The notes under the pieces: model-generated
Databases searched by the model: none
What the model was told of the DNA's origin: nothing
Seen by the model: the letters and a program-made list of their open reading frames with translations, nothing else
Part shown: one piece after another, positions 56,401 through 64,000 of the stretch
Layout: every line of letters starts with the position of its first letter
Position numbering within the stretch: position 1 is the first letter of the stretch
Made by a program: the position numbers and the translations under genes
Origin: Aurifilum marmelostoma
Lineage: Eukaryota > Ascomycota > Sordariomycetes > Diaporthales > Cryphonectriaceae
Reading direction: 5' to 3'
Length of the DNA stretch: 64,000 nt
Assembly (NCBI GenBank): GCA_027559495.1
Contig: JAMXSV010000019.1
Span: forward strand, 496,001-560,000

Positions 56401-58933
56401 GGTTCCTGGGCGAGGTCTGGGTAACCACCCGCGGGAGGCGTACGTGTTGCTGGAACCGGCCCAAAGTCGATGTAAAGGGCATCACCAATCACAAGATGGT
56501 ATTGATCAAAGAGATGAAGCGTTGCTATGGTTGATCGGAATAAAGGCGTCAAGTCTTGCGAGGATGACAAAGCCAGGCAATCTGCCGATCTGCCAAGAGA
56601 GGATCGACGGGAAACTTGATTTGGCCACAGGGCATAAAGTATTGCTGTGCTCGAGACGATGATCTGCAGGGGCCCTGACTTCCGATGGTCGTCAAAACCG
56701 GCAATCAGCAAGAGTTCTCGGCAGCTCAGTCCAGCTAGCGATCTGGGACAGCGTGGCTGGCTTCGCCCCATCGATTCTCACTGAAAGAAATATTCCTAGA
56801 GGTGTTCTAATCGGCCACAAGGTGCGTACTGTCGTCATAGAATCCAATTTGGGTGGACGTGACTCCAGGTCGGAAACACCGAAGCAATGCTTCATGTAAA
56901 GGTTTTTGCTCCAGAATAAAAATGGAAGCAACTGTCTGCGAGGTGCTGTCACATCCAGGGAGCATATGCCTGGACAGTTCGCAGTGAATGGATGGCGGAT
57001 CGTCGGAAGCCATTCTCGACATCAGAACGACGATCTAACCAATAACCAGCAAGAAACCCGCATTCAGTGGCCGATGCTTTAACATTGCTAGTTTGCTCTG
57101 AAAAGCCGCATGATTTTCCCGGATAGCATCTGGTCCCTGTCAAACCGTTGAGCCTCATCAGCCCGATCTGATGGTGTGTAGGGCCTCTTGGTTCGTAGAC
57201 TTAAACAGTCAGTGCAGCGTTGTGAGCATGACATCTCGTCCGGAACAACGTGAATCACACCGCATAGAGCCAGTTCCTTCATAAAAGGCACGCAGAGGTT
57301 GTGGGGAGTGGATTCACTTCTTCGGAGTCGATCAGTCCTGGTGTGTCTCGACTGCATCAAATCGCTGTCTTGGTGGGTAACCATCTTATTGTGTATGACG
57401 GACACCTCGGCATAAATGCCGTCTTATCTGGGCAGAGCCCCTGCCGGAGGTGAGGGCGTGGGTGTCTATGATTGACTTGATAGCAGAGACGCTCAGATCG
57501 TTGATTGCTGTGTGGGCAGGCAGGCGCTGAGCTTGAGCCAAGTGGCCAATATGGTGTCGAACAGAGGTGATGCGGCTAATCGTGCTGTAACGCTCACGGT
57601 ATCTAGTGCTGTTCTAGTGTGGTGTAGCAACCAATGTTGAGGCTCAGAGCCACGTTTCGTCCCTGCATGCGAGATCTAGAGAAAGTGCAACATTAAATCG
57701 AGGTCCTGATAAATTTGACTTTGTGACCTCGTGGTCTTGTCCTGCTTTCGTCTGACCGCACTTCTCTTGCCTTGGACAGACCTCTTTCCTATTGTCCTCA
57801 ACGTTCTTTCCTCTTCTCCCCGTCTCCGGAACCGTCACCTTCACGGTCCCTCCGTCTCTCCAGATTCTCGACGCTTTGAAGCATTGATCCCCCTGCGTCC
57901 TGCGCCACGCTCCATAGCACTTTCCGTATCTCGACAAGGCTCGAATGATTTCCTATGCTCCCATGTCGGCTCGGTGGCACAGGTGGGTACAGAGTACGCT
58001 AACAGGTCCAAGAGCCCGCATTAGTCCCAAACAGGTGCTAGTATCCGTCCCAACAGGGAAAGACTCAGACGGGGGTGGGGCAGAAAGCGGGGATAGCAAC
58101 GGAAGGCGAGAGGGCCAGTGGCAGGGATGGAGTATCAATGAGATTGCGCACGGCCAGAGAGGTGGATGCATCGCCTGCCATGCACCCCACAACTTTTCCT
58201 TGCCCATTCGTACTGCATCACCACGACTCGTAGAAGCGACGCGGAGCTGTCGACTCTTCTAGGTCTGTTGGGTCTTGTGCAATTCTCTAGGGATAACAGA
58301 CGGACAAGCGTCTCGACCCTCCCTTTGCCCACTGGCCCTTGCAGCTAGACATCCTATCCCTCTCCTAGGCCCCGGGCCTTGACCACCTCGGGTTTAGTCC
58401 TCTCCCCTTACACCATCTTTTTTCCCCTCTCCCATCCTCCTCCATACAACGTTTCCACCAGCCACGACTTAGTACCAACAATTATCTATTTCTCCTCCAC
58501 GTCCAACTCTCCGTCGACTGCAGGCGTTCTCTCTCTCCCTACAAAGAACTCTTTGTGTCCAAAGTTCAGCTTCATTTCCACTACCTTCTCACACCTAAAA
58601 TACACGGAGTTCGAGAGCCCGGATTGATTCCACTCGAGACCCCACCTCGGTTACGGAAATATAACCAGCCAAAACAGGAATCCTCCCTCTCAATACGAGC
58701 TCTCACGACTATCCGATCACATCCGCAGAACCAAGACAGACAGACTATCAGTATCTTTCAGAGCTGAAGTCAAAGATACCTACGAAGAGCCTAGCATTAC
58801 ACAAGAAGGTTGTCTCAAGCCTCGACAGGAATCAGGTCGTACGGCATATCTATCCTCCTTTCAGCCACGCCACTCGACAGAGCCGCCAACGCCGTCATAC
58901 CCAAGTTCACCTCGCCGCCTCCACGCTCTCAAA

Positions 58934-59320
58934 ATGCCCGGCCTCTTCGAACGCATCCAGTCCAAGATCGAGCTTTTCCGCCTCGAGCGGCGCTACACTC
59001 GTCACCGCGACAGACGATCCACCTTCGTCTCCAACGCCATCTACGTCGACGGCGAATACATCTACCAGACGCCCAACACCACAGGCTCTTCGAATAACAG
59101 CAGTGGTTCCTCCTCCGACTACCAGAGCCCTACCATCGAGAGCCCATCATCCCCATCCATCGCGACATCCTCTCCGACCGCAGCCATGTCCAGCAAGGAA
59201 CGCAAGAAGATGCACAGATTCAGCTCCATGCCCGGCTTCGGCTCGTCTGGCAACAGGGCTACAGTAACGCCGTCCCCAGACTGGAGGACACAAAGGGCGA
59301 GCTTCGACGGCGCAAGGTAG
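58934..59320 (+). CDS. Small conserved-looking Ser-rich protein, 128 aa
   Basis: Function unknown. The start MPGLFERIQSKIELFRLERR is followed by YTRHRDRRSTFVSNAIYVDG and EYIYQTPNTT. Such an N-terminal basic helix with a (S)TFVS.A.YVDGEY motif is, from memory, shared by short uncharacterised proteins of other filamentous ascomycetes. The rest is Ser/Thr/Pro-rich and disordered, with a basic patch SSKERKKMHRFSSMPGFG and a tail WRTQRASFDGAR. It is a single exon. The AAAATG context is good, and a long C/T-rich leader precedes it, typical of an expressed fungal gene. An upstream in-frame-looking segment at 58810 is leader, not protein. Confidence 0.75.
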   Translation: MPGLFERIQSKIELFRLERRYTRHRDRRSTFVSNAIYVDGEYIYQTPNTTGSSNNSSGSSSDYQSPTIESPSSPSIATSSPTAAMSSKERKKMHRFSSMPGFGSSGNRATVTPSPDWRTQRASFDGAR

Positions 59321-60965
59321 TCGACTGACTGGCCATTGTCTTGGATATTCCACGCGCACGTATACACATACCTCTACGACTTTTTTTTATTTTATTCCTT
59401 TTCCTTCCTCTTCATACATTCGTCGAACAGCAACTTGATCAACAACTTCAATTTGTCTTTGCATTGGTGTGGAGTTTTAGCAGCCGGGCTCACAGATGAT
59501 GAACGCTGATCCCAAAGGCGGGCCAGACAAGCCTTGGCCATGCCAGGAATGGATCGACAGGGACGACGGCCTCCCACGACCTGCCCCTACTACGGACCAG
59601 CCACTAGGTCCCCAGGAAGCAGATCACGTCCTATGATCAGACGTTGTGTTTTCTTCACGGCCTTGCAGCATAGTTGCGAAGAAAGTGGTTGACAAAGGTC
59701 GCATGACCACAAGGTCGAAGGGGGAGACATGTGGGGGCACAGCAACAGGAGGGAAAAAGAAAAGAGAGAGGCGGGTCAAGGGGGCCAGGGTCTCCTGAGT
59801 TGTGGCGTTCTGCAATATAGTGTTTGTAATTCGGCTAGCCTACACGACTGGTTTCGATGGCCAGCAGTCATAGATGATCCTGCATGACCCATTTGTATAT
59901 ACATTTTTTCTTATTGTGAGCACGAGAACAACCGCTTACACGGTCTCACCAGACACTTATTCTCTGTCAAGAATCGACAAGACCATTTTTACCTACACTT
60001 ATTCTTCCCGTGCGTCCCGTCCGTCTCCTGAGGCGTAGGGACCTACCCTTTGATTGACTCGACAGAGGCAGGAAGATGCCGAGGCGGGCGGGCCCACAAG
60101 GGTGCCGGACCACGCGTTGGCCTGGTGTTCTGGGCCCAACCCACGTGCCGCGGGTTCTTTGTTTTCCTGTTTAAGTACCTGTGTCGCGAGTCGAGAAATT
60201 TATCGTACTCTCGGGCATCTTGAAAGAGGTGAGGTACAACAGCATGGCTCTGCTCAGTGAAGAGTAAAGTCATGTTCTAGTTGAACAAAAAGGCCCCCCC
60301 CTTGCCCCGGCTCGCGGCAGTATCAAGCCAGAGAACAGGCATGGCCAAGAAGACAAGCCAGCCATTCTGGATCCTGTGAGCCCAAGAGATGAGTGGCAAG
60401 AACAGATATTCTTGGCTCGAACCCAAGAGAGAGAAGAGCGGCGTGGCCGGGGCCTGAAGAGTCGGCCCGGCAGCGCCACGTGTTGTTTCGCACGGGTGGG
60501 TTGGTCTCATGAAGAAAAGATAGGTGCAATGCACAAGATGCGTGTCTCGGCATTCGAATTTTGCAAGGCGATTCACAAAAGATTGTGAAGAAGAAAAGGA
60601 CAGACAGAATGTGGATTGCGCCTCGTGTAGTTTGCCATGAGTTCGTGATCTATGCTCTAATACCCACCCTGCCTGCTGTTGACATCTATTGCCCTCTCTC
60701 AGTTCGTCGACGTCGTAAAGAGGATCGCCGTAGGCATTGTTTTGCGCCTCCATTCCCCCCCCGAAACAGGCAGCAATGCCGAGCCATCCCAGCTGTGCAT
60801 CCGTCTGTGTTGGACTGAGATTATCCCCCGATGGGGATAGGGGCCTCACAAACCCATCTCCCAGCCTCAGCATCTCCCGCCTCCCCTCGAGAAAGATCTC
60901 GCGTCGTTCGACCCGTTTGTTCCCCCCCGGCCCCAGTATAGAATCATGCCCCCAAGCCCCAGCGC
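59321..60965. other. Intergenic region
   Basis: About 1.6 kb between converging genes. Open frames at 60277-60873 and 60376-60818 overlap on both strands and have no recognisable motif. A T-arm-like stem-loop near 60410 does not belong to a tRNA. Nothing else is supported. Confidence 0.45.
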
Positions 60966-61793
60966 CTAGAAGTATTTCTGCGTTCTCATAAACTCCATTC
61001 CAGCCGCAAAGTGGAACAGCTTCGCCGCAACGATGAACCTATCCTTCTTAGAGTACTCGTCCAGCGTCTTGTACAAGTCGGCCAGCGGCACAACGACACG
61101 CTGGATATGCTCCCCGTCATCGAGCCTCTGGAGCGGCATGTCACCCTCGTCACCGCCGGCACTAGGCACCTCGGCCTCCACCATGACGAGCTGCATGTTG
61201 GCATTGGTCATGCCCGGGTCGGCAGCCTGCGGCGGGCTGACGCTCAGCACGCGCGACACCTCGTAGCCCGTCTCCTCCTTGAATTCGCGGCGCGCAGCCT
61301 GCTCGGCCGTCTCGCCGGCGTCCACGAGGCCCGCCGGCCACTCGACCGTCCAGCTGTCGAGGGGCGGCCGGTACTGGATGACGAGCATGGTGGAGACGGG
61401 CTGGCTCTGGCCGCCGTGTGACGTGGCGGGGAGTAGGATGTTGCCCATGGCGACGGCGTCGACGCCTGCTGAGGCGGAGCGGGTCTTGCGCACGGCGGAC
61501 TCCCAGGTGCGTGCCTTGCCGGTCTGGTCGGTGAAGTTGATGCGCTTCAGGGTGACCCATTTGGACTCGGTGATGGGGAGGTCCTCGATGGAGGTTATGA
61601 CGGGCTCTTGGGATTTGGTCGTCATCGTGAAGGCGCGGCGGTGGGTGCAGTGGTCGTGGGCGGGATATTGGGAGAGTGCGAAAGTGACGGAGGAATGACG
61701 GGTCGGTCGTGGTATTAGTGCGTGCTGGTGGCTAGCGAGTTGTCTGAGGCGCCTGGAAGCGGTGGTCGTTGGTCGAAGAGCTGGAGAGGGCAT
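60966..61793 (-). CDS. YSA1: Nudix hydrolase, ADP-ribose/ADP-sugar pyrophosphatase type
   Basis: This enzyme hydrolyses ADP-ribose and other ADP-sugars to AMP plus a sugar phosphate (Ysa1-like). It is a single exon. The Nudix box is AGLVDAGETAEQAARREF plus KEETGY (G99, E105, RE and EExG all present, numbered from the inner Met), inside WTVEWPAGLVDAGE. Preceding motifs are WVTLKRINFTDQTGKARTWE and STMLVIQYRPPLD. Two starts are possible. The ATG at 61793 gives 275 aa with a 56-residue Arg/Ser/His-rich leader (MPSPALRPTTTASRRLRQL...) like a mitochondrial presequence, and has C at -3. The ATG at 61625 (MTTKSQEPVITSIEDL, 219 aa) has A at -3 and begins the conserved domain. The symbol is by family likeness only. 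Confidence 0.9.
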   Translation of the reverse strand: MPSPALRPTTTASRRLRQLASHQHALIPRPTRHSSVTFALSQYPAHDHCTHRRAFTMTTKSQEPVITSIEDLPITESKWVTLKRINFTDQTGKARTWESAVRKTRSASAGVDAVAMGNILLPATSHGGQSQPVSTMLVIQYRPPLDSWTVEWPAGLVDAGETAEQAARREFKEETGYEVSRVLSVSPPQAADPGMTNANMQLVMVEAEVPSAGGDEGDMPLQRLDDGEHIQRVVVPLADLYKTLDEYSKKDRFIVAAKLFHFAAGMEFMRTQKYF

Positions 61794-62407
61794 AAGTCGA
61801 GAGGGAAACAATTAATTCGGTGTCGCTTTGTATGCTGGTGGCTGGAAGCAAACACATGCGGAAGAAGCTGTATCACAATATTTAGTGAGGGGAATGACGT
61901 CTAGCAAACAATGAGCAGAGGCTGCCCCACCAAGACAACCCCGCCATGGTGGGGGGCCGAGGAGGAAAATTGGTGGCTACCTCACTGAAAGTTTACTGCT
62001 GCTATAGTACTCTGTATTGTTGGTTACAGCGGTGCCAGCCCCCGGAACTGACATCACTACTGCGTTCTGGCGGCATTTTGGAGGCTTACTTCCCCTGAAT
62101 ATCATTCCTCGTGAGATGCTGTTGAAAGATCAAGTTGTGTAGCAAGTGCGACGATCAATGCGGAATACCGTTGTCTAACTTCAATCATATTTCCAAATCT
62201 TTCTTTGCAATTTTTTTCTTTATTTTTGGTATAAACTTTATATGCCTTCCTAGTTGACATGATCCGGTGGTTCCGGGTACCCCTGGAATCTAGATTCCAA
62301 AACCCTCTACATTATGAAAAGCGTCGTAATATTCGTTTCGACAAGCATATCTCCCCTTCTCTTGTCTCATTCCCTCCATCTGTACCCTTCACCTGCTGTG
62401 ACTTCCT
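61794..62407. other. Intergenic region
   Basis: About 610 bp containing the Nudix gene promoter and the 3' UTR of the mannitol dehydrogenase gene. AT-rich toward 62200-62330. No other feature is seen. Confidence 0.45.
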
Positions 62408-63298
62408 TTACCGGCAGGTGTAGCCACCGTCAATGACCAGGTCGGCACCGGTAGTGTACGTGCTGGCGTCGCTGACGAGGTAGACGTAGGCGCCCTTCAG
62501 CTCCTTGGCGAGACCGTCGCGGCCCATGGGGATCATGCTGTGCCACAGGGCCTGGGTCTTGGCATCGATGAAGTCGCTCAGGCCGGTGTCGATGTAGCCA
62601 GGCGAGATGGAGTTGACACGGGCAAAGTCGCGCCACTCGTTGGCCAGGGAGCGGGCCATGTGGATGCAGCCTGCCTTGGCGACGTTGTACGAGGTCTGCT
62701 CCTGGGGGAAGTTGGCAATGTGGCCGGACATGGACGCGGTGATGACCAAGGAGCCGTGGCCCTGCTTCTTGAAAACGGCGCCGACGGCCTTGGCGCAGTA
62801 GGCGGTGCCGTTGAGGTCGGTGTTGATGACGCGGTCCCACTCCTCGGCGGAGCCATCGATGACGCCCGCGTTGGCGGTAGCACCGGCGCTGTTGAGGACA
62901 TATGTTGTTAGTACATTGTTATGCTTGCTTGTGAAGGGTGGGGAAAAAAGAGAGAGAAAAAAGAGACAAAGAACGTACTTGGCGATGAAGGCATCAATCT
63001 TGCCAAAGTCCTTGAGCACGTTCTGCACCAGCTCCTCGCACTGCGCGTACTCGCCCACGTTGCACTTGTAGGCCTTGACTTTGGAGCCATACGCCTCGGT
63101 CAGGTCCTTGACGTTCTGCTCGGCACCCTCCTTGCGGCTGGCGTAGGTGATGGCCACGTCGGCGCCCATCTCAGCGCAACCACGGGCGGCCTCGATACCC
63201 ATACCCTTAGGGCCGGAGGCGCCGGTGATCACCACGACCTTGCCCTTGAGGCTGAAGAGGTCCTTGAGGGAGGACGCGGAGGGAGCTGTCTGAGGCAT
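62408..63298 (-). CDS. NADP-dependent mannitol dehydrogenase (short-chain dehydrogenase)
   Basis: This short-chain dehydrogenase interconverts D-mannitol and D-fructose with NADP(H), a main step in fungal mannitol metabolism. Exons are 63298-62979 and 62888-62408 with a 90-bp intron; the product is 266 aa, matching the family. The start MPQTAPSASSLKDLFSLKGK leads to VVVITGASGPKGMGIEAARG (cofactor motif TGxxxGxG). Splicing completes the NAG motif (KIDAFIA joined to NAGATANAGVIDG). The catalytic residues lie in LVITASMSGHIANFP (Ser) and SYNVAKAGCIHMARSLANEW (Tyr-x-x-x-Lys). The end is VYLVSDASTYTTGADLVIDG GYTCR, as expected. The intron length is a multiple of three without stops, so unspliced reading stays open but would split the NAG motif. 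Confidence 0.95.
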   Translation of the reverse strand: MPQTAPSASSLKDLFSLKGKVVVITGASGPKGMGIEAARGCAEMGADVAITYASRKEGAEQNVKDLTEAYGSKVKAYKCNVGEYAQCEELVQNVLKDFGKIDAFIAKYVLCLFFLSLFSPPFTSKHNNVLTTYVLNSAGATANAGVIDGSAEEWDRVINTDLNGTAYCAKAVGAVFKKQGHGSLVITASMSGHIANFPQEQTSYNVAKAGCIHMARSLANEWRDFARVNSISPGYIDTGLSDFIDAKTQALWHSMIPMGRDGLAKELKGAYVYLVSDASTYTTGADLVIDGGYTCR

Positions 63299-64000
63299 CT
63301 TGGGAGAACTGGTGAATGTTCGGAGGAGGAATAAGTGGGATGGATGGTTGGTAGTGTAGGTGGTAGTAGATACGAAAGTAGGGAACGGAGAAGAGCGTAA
63401 GACACAGAAGAGCTGCAAGCCTTGGCCTCTATATATTCATACCAGCTCCCCTCCCCCTCTCCTCTCTTCCCCTCGTTATCCACCCGCGGTGCTACTACTT
63501 TCCACATACTCCGACGCGGAACTGCGGGAATTGTTTGCAACCCATACAGTTTTCTGCCGTATAAGCCTAACAACAAGTGGTCCCCCCCTCGTCACCTTAC
63601 CCTGCTGCCACAACAAATTCGATTCCCCTCTTTTTTTTCTCCCATCCACAGTGAACCTTGGACGTGAGAGAGCCCACACTTGTGCCAAGAGAGTAAAGCT
63701 AGCTGGCTCCCGTACCTTGGTGCTTCCTAGGCCACAATGACATCATCGATGCATGGCTGTGGCCCATTGACTGACAACAGAATCTCCTCAGCTGGGAGAC
63801 TGAAAACCGTCGTGCCTATCCTCAAAAAGGCTCCGAGAAAGCATAATCAGAGGATTGTCCGGGAGAAGATAGGTATCACGGAATCGTCGACAATCTTGTG
63901 AGTGAGTGGCCTGTAGCGCGAACATTATTTGGGCGTGGTGATCGACTGGAAAGGCTGCGGAGGGGCAGGGCGGGGTAACGCAGTGTCTGACACGACAGAT
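63299..64000. promoter_or_regulatory. Mannitol dehydrogenase promoter region to window end
   Basis: C/T-rich sequence on the coding strand just upstream of the mannitol dehydrogenase start fits a 5' UTR and core promoter. Beyond about 63700 no gene is visible before the window ends. Confidence 0.4.

Larger units (their letters stand above)
47290..58933. other. Gene desert, 11.6 kb
   Basis: No frame has an intact domain, good coding bias or a consistent splice pattern. Many short minus-strand frames occur between 53.8 and 57.4 kb (for example 54546-54761, 55817-56080 and 56331-56952), some overlapping in successive frames, as a decayed gene or element could look. I could not identify their family. 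Long homopolymers are present: G12 (48467-48478), G15 (48897-48911), C10 (48994-49003), A22 (50797-50818) and T29 (53387-53415). One copy of the dispersed 52-bp repeat is at 51506-51557. The last 550 bp (58.37-58.93 kb) are C/T-rich and fit a fungal promoter/5' leader for the next gene. Confidence 0.5.

Noticed and set aside
58280..58300. TAGGGATAACAG, a partial I-SceI-like site
   Set aside because: Only 12 of 18 bases match in one block and nothing nearby suggests a homing element; chance.
60405..60430. T-arm-like stem-loop CTTGGGTTCGAGCCAAG on the minus strand
   Set aside because: No acceptor, D or anticodon stems at the correct distances; not a tRNA.

Overview
The window is nuclear DNA from a filamentous ascomycete (Pezizomycotina), most likely a Sordariomycete. 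The evidence is the gene architecture: single genes on both strands, spliceosomal introns of about 60-190 bp with GTAAGT/GTACGT-type donors and CTAAC-type branch sites, and a GH18 chitinase, a secreted GH11 xylanase, an NADP-dependent mannitol dehydrogenase and a tRNA-Gly with a short intron just 3' of the anticodon. I cannot name the species. There are no operons, CRISPR arrays or rRNA genes.

Layout. 0.9-5.3 kb: an unknown protein, prefoldin subunit 6 and the ESCRT ATPase Vps4. 6.3-13.0 kb: a housekeeping block with Nop56, a GH18 chitinase, the ubiquitin-eS31 fusion (Ubi3/Rps27a) and eS26, the last two divergent. 13.3-16.8 kb: a SAM methyltransferase and an MFS transporter on the same strand. 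16.8-19.8 kb: gene-poor. 19.8-24.1 kb: an Asn-rich Myb/SANT-like protein whose 5' end is ambiguous, and a Pns1-type choline-transporter-like membrane protein. 25.6 kb: tRNA-Gly(GCC). 26.1-34.7 kb: a run of mostly minus-strand metabolic and secreted enzymes (MDR-type NADP oxidoreductase with a one-base frameshift, gluconokinase, RraA-like aldolase, GH11 xylanase, SurE-like phosphatase) plus one small possible gene. 37.5-42.2 kb: an unknown coiled-coil protein and an arylsulfotransferase-family membrane protein. 46.2-47.3 kb: a maltose-acetyltransferase-like hexapeptide-repeat protein. 47.3-58.9 kb: an 11.6-kb gene desert with long homopolymers and one arm of a dispersed repeat. 58.9-63.3 kb: a small Ser-rich protein, a Nudix ADP-sugar pyrophosphatase and an NADP mannitol dehydrogenase.

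The genes do not form one pathway. Ribosome production (Nop56, eS31, eS26), protein folding (prefoldin) and endosomal sorting (Vps4) cluster at the left. Carbohydrate functions (xylanase, gluconokinase, mannitol dehydrogenase, chitinase) are scattered. The methyltransferase and MFS pair is the only arrangement that resembles a small secondary-metabolism unit, and no synthase lies beside it. I found no convincing new multi-gene system. The items most worth a second look are the frameshifted reductase, the ambiguous frame of the Myb-like gene, two enzymes with probable dual (mitochondrial/cytosolic) start codons, the dispersed 52-bp repeat, and the gene desert with its long G/C homopolymers.
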